Source of the DNA: Amorphophallus konjac
Lineage: Eukaryota > Streptophyta > Magnoliopsida > Alismatales > Araceae
Assembly (NCBI GenBank): GCA_022559845.1
Contig: CM040117.1
Location: 11,804,856 to 11,868,855, forward strand
DNA length: 64,000 nucleotides
Reading direction: 5' to 3'
Shown in pieces: positions 46,485 to 59,800 of the stretch; position 1 is the first letter of the stretch; each line of letters begins with the position of its first letter. The translations under genes were made by a program, and so were the position numbers. A model generated the notes under the pieces. It was not told the origin of the DNA. It saw only the letters and a list, made by a program, of their open reading frames with translations, and did no database searches.

Positions 46485-46939
46485 ATAACATTACTACTTA
46501 GTTTAAAGAATTCACCTTTGAGAGGGAAAGAAATAGTCATCATGTTATCTACTTTCGGCCTTGGAAAATCAAAAATATATTTAACTAGATTTATTAATAA
46601 TTATATTTATTCAAATCTATTTATTATTTATTTTTTGTGATGTAGGATCCTCCTGCAGCCGGTGATGGTGGAGATGCTATGAATGACGAATGACGAATGA
46701 GGATGATGCAGCGGATATCTCTTGATTTTTTTAATGATATTATGAAAAAATGATACATTTCAATTAATGTAACTGTAACTTTTTTTATTCAAAGATTTAT
46801 GTGTTGTGGACGTTCTTTATTCTAATTTACAATAGGATTTTATCCTATTGTGTGTTGTATATGTTGCTTATTGCGTGTTTTATGTTGAGTTGAGTCGATT
46901 GTGGTGTATAATTGTAGCTTTAAACAGGTTTTTAAAATT

Positions 46940-47726
46940 TCAAAATATATAAAAAAGTATGTGGAGAAAGTTTTCGACGGAATTTCGACCAACTAACAAT
47001 TCGTCGAAACCAATTTCACTCACTTATTTGCTGACGTATTTATTTTCCAGCGTAAATCAGTCGAAAGGTTCAAACATATTTTCGACAAATTTTATACACA
47101 TTAGTTTCGACGTATTACGTATCCGTCTCAAATACGTCGATAATTAACGACGTCTTTTCGACTAAACATAGTTTCGTCGGAAGTAATTTCATTGAAACTA
47201 GTTCCGACGTATTACTTATCCGTCTCAAATTCGTCGGGCATTAACGACTTATTTTCGACACAATAGTAGTTCGTCGTACCTAATATGACCCACAGGTTTT
47301 CAACGTACTATTTATGCGATAAAAATTCGTCAAAAATTAAGGACGCATTGGCCACCAAATTAACTTCCGTCGAAACTAATTTAACCCATATGTTTGCGAC
47401 TACACAATATATCAGTCGGAGATCCGTCGAAAACCTTAAACCTGTTTTCAACTAAATTATGTTCCGTCGCAATGATTAATTATTTTCCGTAATATTAAAT
47501 ATCGACAAAAATAGCCATGACTATTTCAACGAAATAATTTCGTCGATAATTTAGGACTTATTCGCGTCGCTATCTTATTACGTCGAAATTTTGCGACGAA
47601 ATTATTTCGACGTCCATATTCCGTCATCATTACATCGTCAATACGTCAAAAATTCATATTGCGACGTATCTCCGACGAATTCGTGCCGGTGAATGGATGT
47701 CAAAATTTCTCATTTTTCTTGTAGTG
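46940..47726. repeat. CACTA-2 right subterminal region and terminal inverted repeat
   Basis: It is dense in TTCCGTCG, CGACGTATT, ATTCGTCG and TCGACG words in both orientations. It ends CATTTTTCTTGTAGTG at 47726, with TAA following. Confidence 0.9.
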
Positions 47727-47781
47727 TAAGCTTAGGCCAGGTGTAGAGGTTTTTAGGGCTTGAGTCCTTTTCATGATAACT

Positions 47782-50700
47782 TGTAGCACCTCCGATAAAT
47801 ACCTTTGCGTAAATTCAAAACTCATTCTTAAAAGAAATCATACATGAGGGTCTTACATAAAGAACCCAACCTCACAAAGACTATAATACAAATGTACAAA
47901 CCAACCCAACTTTATGACATAAAGAATCATGAGGGTTCTATGTAAAGAACCAAACCTTAGAAAGATAGTATATAAAATTACCACCCAACACTTTATGCAT
48001 ACGTAATTCACCCTTCTTGGCTTTTTAAAAGAATCCTAGGCTTTGCTTAAAGAATTAAACTATAGAAGGACTAGAATACAAATGTGCAAAACAACTTTAA
48101 ACACATGGGCCATGATTTGTACGTAAGTGGACTTCCACCTTATCCACTTAGTGAATTGACGCCCCTCACTAGGGCGTCAATTGCAAAATTGAAGACCATG
48201 TATACATGCGCCAATTTGAATAGGACCCCATTCCATTAAAATATTAATATATATATACACATCTTGAATACTAAACACGTGAGTGGGGCAGAGTTATCTA
48301 ACAAATGACGCCCTCTTGCAAGGCATCATTTCCATGAATAATGCCACAATAATCCACCTAGACAAATGACACCCTCATGCAAGGCGTCATTTACGTAATT
48401 AACGACCCTTCACAAGGGCGTCATTTAAACACGTGATTCTAGAAGATTGAGACACGAGCAACCTATGCGAGCTGGCAAAAATAATGCCCACTCAGCATGA
48501 CCTACAATGCATTAACCAATGCCTTATCATTCCCTATAACTAATCCCATCCGTAGCACTGTCAGAGGCTACTGCTGTGCTGCAGGAGCGTCTTCCTCCCG
48601 AGGCTACATCCTGCTGCGATCCTGCTGCAACTCTGAACCTCGTATCACACGTCAAAAGGTAGGTGTTCTCAAATCCTTGCCTAACCAGTAGCTAAATAGG
48701 TTAACTGATGCATGCTTAGAGTTCGATTAACTAGTCAACCATACTATCTACCATCTAGCTTTACTGTAATCAAGCAATAATCATGTATATATCAGGTTAT
48801 TTTAATAGCCTGTTACATATTATCATGTTCTTTATGAGTTTAACATAGTCTGTTAATCATGATTTCATGAGTTTTTGAGCATATTAGTTTTACAGTATTA
48901 ATAACCATATTTTAAGACCTTAATATATAGCATATGTTACACTAATACGTTCATGTTTAAGAACTCGGAGGCCCCCAGCCCTTATGTAAATGACGCCCCT
49001 GTCACGGGCGCCAATTTAGAAATTGAAGACTGCGCACGCAGTCGTCATTTAAATGAAGACACCTCCGGTGTCATCATTTTAATTTCTGGAATTTCTGGGA
49101 GCTAATAAATATCACACATTCAAAAATCAATAACTATCGAACTAAAGCACACAAATTTTACATGAACATGTTCCTGGAATCCTGACATTATCCTTAACAT
49201 ATTCGTATCATTACTTCCTGATTCAGAACATTTTCACGCTGAAGAATAGTAAATGAATGGTACGTGAATAGTATACCAGTATCTGTAAATGACACCCCTG
49301 ACCAGGGTGTCAATTACCAAATTGAAGACTGCATAAACATTCGTCAATTAATTGAAGACATGACCCATGTCGTCATTTTAATTTCTGGAATTTCTGGGAG
49401 CTAATAAATCTAACACATTCAAAAATCAATAACTATCGAACTAAAGCAAATAAATTTTACATGAACATGTTCCTGGAATCCTGACATTTTTCGCAACATA
49501 TTCGTATCATTATTTCCTGATTCAGAATATTTTCACACTGATGAATAGTATATGAATAGTGTACCAGTATCTGTAAATGACGCCCCTGTCCAGGGCGTTA
49601 ATTACCAAATTGAAGACTGCGCGAACAGTCATCAATTAATTGAAGACATGACCCATGTCGTCATTTTAATTTTTGAAATTTCTGGGTGCTAATAAATTCA
49701 ACACATTCACAAATCCATAACTATCGAACTAAAGCACTAAATTTTTAAATGAACACATTTTTGGATTCCTGACATTTTTTTCTGAACATATTCGTACCAT
49801 TACTTCATGATTCGGAACCTTTTCACACTGAAGAATAGTAATGAATAGTACGTGAATAGTGTACCAGTATGCCCTTGACCAGGGCGTCAATTACCAAATT
49901 AAAGACTTAGCAAACAGTCGTTAATTAATTGAAGACATGACCCATGTCGTCAATTTAATTTCTTGGAATTTCCAGGAATCAGTAAATCAAAGCATTCAAA
50001 AAACTATAATAAATCAAAACATTCAAAAAACTATAACTAATAAACTGAACTATGAAAATTTTGGACGAATATAGTTCTGTGATCCTGAGATTTTTCTCTA
50101 CCTGTTCATGTCCTAGATTCTTGATCCAGTAAATTAAAAATGAATAGTATTTAAATAGTAAACTGTGACTCATAATGTAAAGCCACCATGTTCAGACAAT
50201 TATAACATTTTTAACCTAATCACGAAACTCCTGCATGAATATAGTTCTGGAACCATCATATTTTTCTCTATTTAACCATGTACTTAATTCCTGGTTTACT
50301 GAAAGAATTAAAAATGAATAGTGTTTAAATAGTAAAATGTGACTCATAATGCCGAGCCACCATGTTCAGACAATTATAACTTTTTTAACATAATCACGAA
50401 ACTCATGCATGAACATGGTTCTGGAACCCTCATATTTTTCTCTATTTAACCATGTACTCAATTCCTGATTTACTGAAAGTATTAAAAATGAATAGTGTTT
50501 GAATAGTGTTTTGAGTTACGGAATGTACCTTTCCTACGTAAATCACCCCAATTTATTGAATAGTAAAACCCAACAATTTCGCATGAGCATGATTCTGAAC
50601 TCCCGAGAATGTCCTCTACCTGTCCATATCCTTACTTTCTATTTTTGAGAAATTTTTACAGTATGAATAGTATATAAAAGTCACTATTTCAATGAATAGT

Positions 50701-52222
50701 ATCACTTTTCCAAATAAAAGAATTTGTTTGATATAGACACGTAGATAGGTAGAGAAAAATATAAGGACTCAACGGTATGCTCATGTATTAGATTAGGTAT
50801 CATGATTCACATTTATTAAATTTTTCACATGGCTGATTAATATACTAAATGATTAATATATACATAAACTTAGAAACAATCGTCATTCACAAAAATGACA
50901 ACTCAGTGAAGGGCATTATTTGGGGTGAATAGTTTTTCCAACAGTAAATGAATATTAAGTGAATAGTAATGAGTGGCCTTTTGTTTAACCTTACTATAGA
51001 GTTATCTAGACTTTTTGTTTAGGAAAAAGTATATATATTAATACTTTTCCCCCCTCATTTCTATCGTGGTTTGTACCGACGCAACCCTAAGTCATTTTCT
51101 TGCATATTATGAGTCCTTGAATTCCATTCCATAAAAATCTACCTGGTATATCCTACTAAGGTAACCCTTGAAACTCTATATTGGCTATAAAATGAGAGTG
51201 GATGTCAAAAGTAATACATGAAATGTTGTGCATATAGGGCCCGGTCTGGTCCTGGGAGGAGCACCCGAAGGTACTTGTACCCATGAGAGTTTATTGACCA
51301 CGGTGTTTAGCATTACACCGGAGTACTTGCTTAACTTGAGACACTCCACCCTACTCTCTCTTTACTCACTTGACTTGACTTTCGTGGCTCGGAACGGGCA
51401 ATACTTGACTTGTGGCCCGAGAAAGGGCAAAATACTTACTTGATTGAAATAGCCAATTCTACTGATACGTACTTAACTTTACTTGCTCGAATTAAATTTT
51501 ACTTGCTCGTACCTGGGATATACTTGTACATGAGTACATACTCGCACTTGAATTCGTAATCGTACATGAATCCCTGCTAGACCCGAAGTGGCATTTACAT
51601 CTATAATTCTTGAAATACTGCTTGTCAAATACTTGAAATCTTGATATACTCTCTTTATACAGCTCTTGATCTCTTATTGTTCATTATGTATAGATATACC
51701 TGCATACCCGATTCTTTTATACGTATGTCATGCATAGCCATACTGATAATACATGTATATTGTAATTCACGTAAAGATTGCTCAAATTTGAGATGTAATT
51801 CCTACTGAGCGATTCGCTCATCCAGTTGCTTCTTAACATTTTCAGGTAAATCGGATAGCAACAAGAATGTGTTTGAGGCCGAGTGAAGAGTGCTAGAATG
51901 CCAATCATCTATCATTAGCTAGTCGTGTCTTTGAATTTCTTTGAGTCTACTTTGTATTCCCAATTATGTCAGTTAGTGGTATAAACCTTGTGCTAAGTCA
52001 TGTAGCCAAATGTTTGGCTTTCTAAATTTAGAAATTTTCATGGACTATATTTAATACCTTTGATTAATTAAATAATCGTCACTTGGACTATTGGAAATAC
52101 TTAGATTTATTAGTAAATTACGCACTCCGTAATTATGTATGTTAAAATTCTTATCGCTCTAATGACACGATCTATATAGACGCGTCACGCATCCGAGTAT
52201 CTTCCGCGCTCGGGACGTGACA
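47782..52222 (+). repeat. Tekay element 5' LTR (4441 bp)
   Basis: It starts TGTAGCACC and ends CGGGACGTGACA. It contains palindromic ACGCC...GGCGT islands from 48150 to 49960 and a probable TATAAAA at 51186-51192. The ORFs inside are chance. Confidence 0.93.
48991..49980 (+). repeat. Tandem units of about 290 bp inside the 5' LTR
   Basis: Units beginning TGACGCCCCTG...AGGGCGTCAATTACC start near 48991, 49290, 49578 and 49871. Each ends with AT-rich sequence containing TGAATAGTA-type words. The same array occurs in the 3' LTR at 58049, 58310, 58556 and 58854, with different unit lengths. Confidence 0.85.
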
Positions 52223-52229
52223 GTCTTCG

Positions 52230-52241
52230 TGGTATCAGAGC
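52230..52241 (+). promoter_or_regulatory. Tekay element primer binding site (initiator tRNA-Met)
   Basis: TGGTATCAGAGC lies 7 bases after the 5' LTR. Confidence 0.9.
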
Positions 52242-52409
52242 CTAGGTTTTCAAACCTGGGAAATTGAAATATAGGTAAAAACTTGAGTCCAAGGATAGTT
52301 TGTACCTTACCTGGTGAGATGGTTAGAGCGATGGGTTAAGTGCTATAATGACTTTTGACCTCATAAGTAAACCCGATCTTTATTATCCTTAAACGTTTTT
52401 TGTAAGATC

Positions 52410-55400
52410 ATGGCTGCTGAAAGGGCACAATGGCGTGAGATGCAGCATACCGTGCAGGGCCTTACATAAGCACTCCAACAAGTGGCCCAAGGCGGAGCCC
52501 ACCGTGGAGCGGGTGATCTCCACAAGAGTTTCCGTAACTTGAACCCACCAAAGTTCATAGGTTCGTCCGACCTTGAGGATGCCGAGAATTGGCTGAAAGA
52601 GATGGAATGAATCTTCCGTGTGATGCAATGCGCGGATGAGGAGAAGATTTTACTGGCCGTATTCCAACTGGAGCGGGACGCTCGATGCTGGTGGGAATCC
52701 ATCTAAGCAACACTGCCAGAAGACTATGTCACGTGGGAGGAATTCACAGAGCATTTTAATAACAAGTACTTCTCCGACCATATCCAGGAGAAGAAGGCTG
52801 CTGAATTTGCCGTTCTAAAACAACAGGGCTTGAAAGTGGCTGAGTACGAGGCACAGTTCTCAAGATTGTCAAAGTATGCACCTCACTTGGTGTGTACGGA
52901 AAAGATGAAGGCGAGAAGATTCCTCAACGGGCTTCGGCCCCACTATATTACGTAACTTGCATCGATGGACATCCAAGTCTATTCGGAGATAGTTCGGTGT
53001 GCCCAACTGCTAGAAGGCGCCACCGAATTATCCGAGAGAATCCGAGGAAGAGACAAGAAGGAACCCGTCACAAGCCCGGGAAAATTTAAGCAATCATTCA
53101 ATAAGAAGTAGTTCTTCATGGGAGGGGAGCCCTCCAAGGCAAAGAAATTCCAGAAGAATGACAGGCCATTCTCCACCGCCACTCCCTCTAAGGAGATTTG
53201 CAAGTATTGTGATAAAGCTGGTCATAAGACCGAGGAATGCTGGAGAAAGTTAGGAGCTTGTCTTCGATGTGGGAGCCGCGAGCATCGAATTCCAGACTGC
53301 CCACTGATGAAGGAACAAGACACCAAAGATGAGAAGTGTCCGGTAAAGAAACAAGGCCGTCTGCAAGCTCTCCGAGAGATGGAACCCACTGAAGGCGAAA
53401 TTGTGGAAGGTACTCTCACTTTTTGTTCTAAAACCGCTCAAGTTCTATTTGATACCGGAGCAACCCATTCATTCGTTTTCAACCAATTTACTGCTTCATT
53501 TTCTAAGAAACATGAACTGTTAGATTTGGTAATATCTACACCTCTTAGAAACGAGTCTGATATCACTTACCACTATCCAAATTGTGAAGTGATGATTAAG
53601 GGAAGCAATTTACCTGCTGACCTGATATGCCTAGATATGAAGGGTTATGATGTCATACTAGGTGCCGACTGGTTATCCACACACCAAGCGACGGTAGATT
53701 GCTGGCATGGCGAGGTAACCTTCGTGGATTTTCCAGAACTAGTTTACAATAACCCTCAGAATAAATCACTTCTTATATCAGCACTCCGAGCTAGTAAACT
53801 TATGAATAAGGGATGTATGGCTTTCATAGCTTTCGTGACTGCCACGAAAGTCGAGGAGATTAAACTTGAAGACATCCATGTAATTTGGGATTTTCCCGAC
53901 GTCTTTCTAGAAAAATTGCCCGGCTTACCCCCGGAAAGGGAAGTGTCGTTTACAATCGACCTTGTCCCCGGTGCTGGTCCTGTTTCCAGGGCACAATACA
54001 GAATGTCCCCTGCTGAGCTGAAGGAACTAAAGGAGCAGTTAATGGAGTTATTGAACAAGGGTTTCATTAGGCCGAGTACTTCCCCATGGGGAGCACCCGT
54101 GCTATTCGTCAAAAAGAAGGATGGATCGATGAGATTATGCATAGATTATCGGTAGCTAAATCACCTTACAATCAAGAACAAGTATCCACTGCCAAGGATT
54201 GATGAGCTGTTCGATCAACTATCTGGAGCTTTATATTTCTCCAAGATTGATCTTCGTTCTGGTAACCACCAATTGAAGATCAAAGAAGAAGACATTCATA
54301 AAACTACATTCCGAAGCAGGTATGGGCATTACGAATTTACTGTTATGTCTTTCGGACTAACAAATGCCCCATCAACTTTTATGCAGTTAATGAACAGCAT
54401 ATTCAGGCCCTATTTCGACCAATTTATTGTGGTCTTCATTGATGATATTCTGATCTATTCAAAGACCGAAGAGGATCATGAAGAACACCTTAAGAAAGCA
54501 TTGCAGATATTAAGGGAAAACAAGCCATATGCCAAATTCAGCAAATGCGAGTTCTGGCTCGAGGAAGTATCCTTATTAGGCCATATCATTTCGAAGAACG
54601 GAATTGCTGTTGACCCATCAAAGGTCGAAGCCGTGAAGAACTGGGAACGACCCACAAATGCAACAGAGATTCGAAGCTTCTTGGGTCTAGCTGGTTACTA
54701 CCGGCGTTTTATCAAGGACTTCTCCAAAATTATTGTTCCTCTGACCAGGTTAACCCGCAAGGAAGTGCCTTATGAGTGGAAGGAAGACTGTGAAAAGAGT
54801 TTCCAAACTTTGAAGGATCTCTTGACCACTGCTCCAGTCTTATCATTACCAATCGAAGGAGAAAAATATAAGGTATATACCGATGCTTCTGGTATTGACC
54901 TCGGATGTGTATTGATGCAGAATGGAAGAGTCATTGCATACTCTTCCCGACAATTAAAGAAACATGAAGAGAACTATCCGGTTCACGACTTAGAACTGGC
55001 CACGATAGTATTTGCTTTGAAGATCTGGAGGCACTATCTCTACGGAGAACAATTCACTGTATACTCCAATCATAAAAGCCTCAAGTAGTTATTCTCTCAA
55101 AAAAAACTAAACATGCGGCAAAGACATTGGCTCGAATATCTCAAAGATTTCGACTTCATTATATAATACCATCCTGGTAAGGGTAATTCCGTAGCTGATG
55201 CCCTTAGTCGGAAGCCAAGAGCAATTCTGGCCAAGTGCATGATACAAGAATGGAAGCTGCTGGAGAAATTCTCTGAGCTTAATATCAGCACAAATGAGAA
55301 GAACAAGTGTATTATTCTATCTCATATGAGTCTACATCCGGACTTGCTACCTAAAATCACAAAGCTTCAAGAAGAAGATCCCGCACTAGTGGAGATAAAA

Positions 55401-56750
55401 AGTAAGCTGGACGAGAAATTTGATTTCAAGCTGGCACCTGATGGCAGATTGCTATTTCATGAACGGACATGTTTGCCCGACTGTCCCGAATTGAAAAAGA
55501 AGATTCTTGAAGAAGCTCATAGATCGAGGTACATGATCCACCCTGGAGCCACTAAGATGTACCAAGACTTGAAAAGAACTTTCTGGTGAACTAACATGAA
55601 AAGGGAGGTAGCAGAGTTTGTATCTCGTTGCCTCACATGCCAACAAGTGAAGGTGGAGCATCAAAAACCCGCCGGAAAGCTTCATCTGCTAGATATTCCC
55701 AAGTGGAAGTGGGAAGATATTGGCATGGATTTTATCATGGGTTTGCCCAAGTCTAGGGGCGGATATGATGGAATATGGGTAATTATCGACCGACTAACTA
55801 AATCGGCCCATTTCTTACCTATCAAAAGTCGATGGTCAGTCGATGTACTTGCTGCCCTGTATATCAAGGAGATTGTTAGATTGCATGGAGTTCCCTTCTC
55901 GATCATATCTGACCGAGACCCGCGCTTCACCTCTCATTTCTAGAAGAGTCTACAGCACTCCCTGGGGACGAAACTCAACTACAGCACTGCTTTTCATCCT
56001 CATACAGATGGACAGACTGAGAGGACTAATCAAGTTGTTGAAGATATGTTGAGAGCATGCATTATAGATTTCGGCGGAAACTGGCATGACCACTTACCAC
56101 TAGCCGAATTTGCATATAACAACAGCTATCAAGCCAGTATACAAATGGCACCTTTTGAGGCATTATATGGCAGGAGTTGCCGATCTCCTATATGCTGGGA
56201 TGAAGTTGGTGAAAAACAAATTTTAGGCCCCGACATGGTACGAGATTCTACCGAGAAGATACACCTCATCAGAGAAAGGTTAAAGATAGCATAGTCCAGG
56301 CAGAAATCTTATGCTGATAATAGAAGATGAGACCTGGAATTTCAAGTCGGAGATCATGTTTTCCTCAAAGTATCTCCCGGTCGAGGCATTAGAAGATTCG
56401 GTGTTAAAGGCAAACTAACACCAAGGTTTATTGGTCCATTCGAAGTAGGCGAGGTGGCTTATCGCATCGCCCTACCTCCGCAATTGTCAGAAGTGCACAA
56501 CGTGTTTCATGTTTCTATGCTGAAGAAATATGTGCACGATCCCTTCCATGTCATTGACCACAATGATTTAGTGGTACAGAAGGACCTTACCTACGAGCAG
56601 AAGCCACTGAAGATCCTCGACCGAGAAGTTCGAGTTCTAAGGAACAAGACGATCCCTATGGTAAAAATCCAATGGAACCGATGTTTATAACAAGAAGCTA
56701 CATGGGAAACTGAAGAATCTATGAAGAGAAGATTTCCAGAGTTATTCTAA
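52410..56750 (+). pseudogene. Tekay element gag-pol, one frame with 13 premature stops
   Basis: The frame from ATG 52410 to TAA 56750 (1447 codons) keeps one phase throughout. The gag core (FRNLNPPKFIGS, EEFTEHFNNKYF) is followed by two zinc knuckles ([28 protein letters not shown]) near 53200-53310. Protease has [13 protein letters not shown] has LCIDYR and FIDDILIYS near 54440. RNase H has VYTDASG. The integrase zinc motif ends [16 protein letters not shown], with core Asp in GMDFIMGLP and SDRDPRF and the Glu in QTERTNQ. A GPY/F-like module and chromodomain-like end ([21 protein letters not shown]) complete it. Stops occur at 52467, 54153, 55086, 55587, 55941, 56292, 56688 and elsewhere; no frameshift is seen. 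Confidence 0.93.
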
Positions 56751-56816
56751 TTGTAAGTACTCTACACCTTTCCTATTTCCGTATAATGTAGTTGAATTTG
56801 GAGACCAAATTCTTTT

Positions 56817-56829
56817 AATTGGGAGAGGG
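56817..56829 (+). promoter_or_regulatory. Tekay element polypurine tract
   Basis: AATTGGGAGAGGG lies immediately before the 3' LTR. Confidence 0.85.
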
Positions 56830-59800
56830 TGTAGCACCTACGATAAATACCTTTGCGTAAATTCAAAACTCCTTCTTAAAAGAAATCATACATGAGGGTC
56901 TTACATAAAGAACCCAACCTCACAATGACTATAATACAAATGTACAAACTAACCCAACTTTATGACATAAAGAATCATGAGGGTTCTATGTAAAGAACCA
57001 AACCTTATGGGGCTAGTATATAAAATTACCACCCAACACTTTATGCATACATAATCCACCCTTCTTGGCTTCTTAAAAGAATCCTAGGCTTTGGTTAAAG
57101 AATTAAACTATAGGAGGACTAGAATACAAATGTGCAAAACAACTTTAAACACATGGGCCATGATTTGTACATAAGTGGACTTCCACCTTATCCACTTAGT
57201 GAATTGACGCCCCTCACTAGGGCGTCAATTGCAAAATTGAAGACCATGTATACATGTGCCAATTTGAATAGGACCCCATTCTATTAAAATATTAATATAT
57301 ATATACACATCTTGAATACTAAACACGTGAGTGGGGCAGAGTTGTCTAACAAATGATGCCCTCTTGCAAGGCGTCATTTCCATGAATAATGCCATAATAA
57401 TCCACCTAGACAAATGACTCCCTCGTGCAAGGCGTCATTTACGTAATTAACGACCCTTCACAAGGGCGTCATTTAAACACGTGATTTTAAAAGATTGAGA
57501 CACGAGCAACCCATTCGAGCTGGCAAAAACAATGCCCACTCAGCATGACCCATAAGGCATTAACCAATGTCTTATCATTCCCTATAACTAATCCCATCCG
57601 TAGCACTATCAGAGGCTACTGCTGTGCTACAGGAGCGTCTTCCTCCCGAGGCTACGTCCTGCTGCGATCCTGCTGCAGCTCTGAACCTCGTATCGCATGT
57701 CAAAAGGTAGGTGTTCTCAAATCCTTGCCTAACCAGTAGCTAAATAGGTTAACTGATGCATGCTTAGAGTTCGATTAACTAGTCAACCATACTATCTACC
57801 ATCTAGCTTTACTGTAATCAAGCAATAATCATGTATATATCAGGTTATTTTAATAGCCTGTTACATATTATCATGATCTTTATGAGTTTAACATAGTCTG
57901 TTAAGCATGATTTCATGAGTTTTCATGAGTTTTTGAGCATATTAGTTTTACAGTATTAATAACCATATTTTAAGACCTTAATATATAGCATCAGTTACAC
58001 TAATACATTCATGTTTAAGAACTCGGAGGCCCCCAGCCCTTATGTAAATGATTCCCCTGTCACGGGCGCCAATTTAGAAATTGAAGACTGCGTACGTAGT
58101 CGTCATTTAAATGAAGACACCTCCGGTGTCGTCATTTTAATTTCTGAAACTTCAAAATCAATAACTATCGAACTAAAACACAAAAATTTTACATGAACAT
58201 GTTCCTGGAATCCTGACATTTTTCTCAACATATTCGTATCATTACTTCCTGATTCAGAACATTTTCACACTGATGAATAGTAAATGAATAGTATACCAGC
58301 ATCTGTAAATGACGCCCCTGACCAGGGCGTCAATTACCAAATTGAAGACTGCGCAAACAGTCGTCAATTAATTGAAGACATGACCCATGTCATCATTTTA
58401 ATGAGAGTTAATAAATCTAACACATTCAAAAATCAATAACTATCGAACTAAAGCACAAAAGTTTTACATGAACATGTTCCTGGAATCATGACATTTTTCT
58501 CAACACATTCGTATCATTACTTCCTGATTCTGAATAGTGTACCAGTATCTGTAAATGACGCCCTTGACCAGGGCATCAATTACCAAATTGAAGACTGCGC
58601 GAACAGTCGTCAATTAATTGAAGACATGACCCATGTGGTCATTTTAATTTCTTGAATTTCTGGGAGCTAATAAATTCAACACATTCACAAATCCATTACT
58701 ATCGAACTAAAGTACGAAATTTTTAAATGAACACATTTCTATAATCCTGACATTTTTTTGAACATATTCGTACCATTACTTCCTCATTCAGAACATTTTC
58801 ACACTGATGAATAGTAATGAATAGTACGTGAATAGTGTACCAGTATCTGTAAATGACGCCCCTGACCAGGGCGTCAATTACCAAATTGAAGACTGCACAA
58901 ACAGTCGTCAATTAATTGAAGACATGACCCATGTCGTCAATTTAATTTCCTGGAATTTCCAGGAATGAGTAAATCAAAGCATTCAAAAATCTAAAACTAA
59001 TAAACTGGACTATGAAAATTTTGGACAAATATAGTTCTGTGATCCTGAGATTTTTCTCTACCTGTCTATGTCCTAGATTCTTGATTTACTAGAAAAATTA
59101 AAAATGAATTGTGTTTAAACAGTAAACTGTGACTCATAATGTAGAGCCACCATGTTCAGATAATTATAACTTTTTTAACCTAATCACGAAGCTCCTACAT
59201 GAACATAGTTCTGGAACCCTCATATTTTTCTCTATTTAACCATGTACTTAATTCCTGATTTACTGAAAGAATTAAAAATGAATAGTGTTTAAATAGTAAA
59301 CTGTGACTTATAATACCGAGCCACCATGTTCAGACAATTATAACTTTTTTAACCTAATCACGAAACTCTTGCATGAACATAGTTCTGGAAGCCTCATATT
59401 TTTCTCTATTTAACCATGTACTCAATTCCTGATTTATTGAAAGTATTAAAAATAAATAGTGTTTGAATAGTATTTTGAGTTACGGAATGTACCTTCCCGA
59501 CGTAAATCACCACAATTTATTGAATAGTAAAACCCAACAATTTCGCATGAGCATGATTCTGAACTCCCGAGAATGTCCTCTTCCTGTCCATATCCTTACT
59601 TTCTATTTTTGAGAAATTTTTACGGTATAAATAGTGTATAAAAGTCACTATTTCAATGAATATTACCACTTTTCCAAATAAAAGAATTTTTTTGATATAG
59701 ACACGTAGATAGGTAGAGAAAAATATAAGGAATCTAACGGTATGCTCATGCATTAGATTAGGTATCATGATTCACATTTATTAAATTTTTCACATGGATG

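Larger units (their letters stand above)
42175..46693 (+). pseudogene. TNPA-like Transposase_24 gene of CACTA-2
   Basis: This is the second CACTA protein, thought to bind subterminal motifs. Exon 1 (42175-42232) encodes MVRGRSGSSRRGGSGRGST. An array of micro-exons follows, then exons at about 43461-43517, 43638-43773, 43861-43990, 44079-44401, 44477-44581, 44674-45048 and 46646-46693. The conserved core is in DPYKSFRKFP, RRVWEATSTVNYKHH, WMRREHWEDLCDRWA and ATVHKKKGTDQYVSERARLVVE. The C-terminal part has a helix-rich segment (IVELAIGMVEERMEARFARVVATLL) that may oligomerise. Two TAG codons, near 43731 and 43955, break it. An LTR fragment lies in the last intron. Splice sites are inferred from GT-AG and frame. 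Confidence 0.85.
14085..47726 (+). mobile_element. CACTA-2: 33.6-kb composite CACTA (En/Spm) transposon
   Basis: The left end reads CACTACAAGAAAAATG (14085-14100). The right end is its exact reverse complement (47711-47726). The match extends to 22 bp with one mismatch. The flanking trinucleotide is TAA on both sides (14082-14084 and 47727-47729), the expected 3-bp CACTA target duplication. Both ends have subterminal CGACG-rich zones. The TNP2 and Transposase_24 genes are in the usual order towards the right end. Removing nested insertions (copia-2, a hAT element and an LTR fragment) leaves roughly 21 kb. That remainder contains captured or accessory sequence: a Ulp1-like gene, a hybrid-binding ORF and a DRD1-like hairpin. 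Confidence 0.9.

Noticed and set aside
48497..48691. Cys-rich 64-codon ORF, repeated at 57545-57739
   Set aside because: It occurs at the same place in both Tekay LTRs and lacks any domain; presence in two LTR copies is not evidence of a gene.
48991..49980. Regularly spaced palindromic repeats resembling a CRISPR array
   Set aside because: Units are about 290 bp, are similar throughout, and lie inside a retrotransposon LTR of a plant genome.
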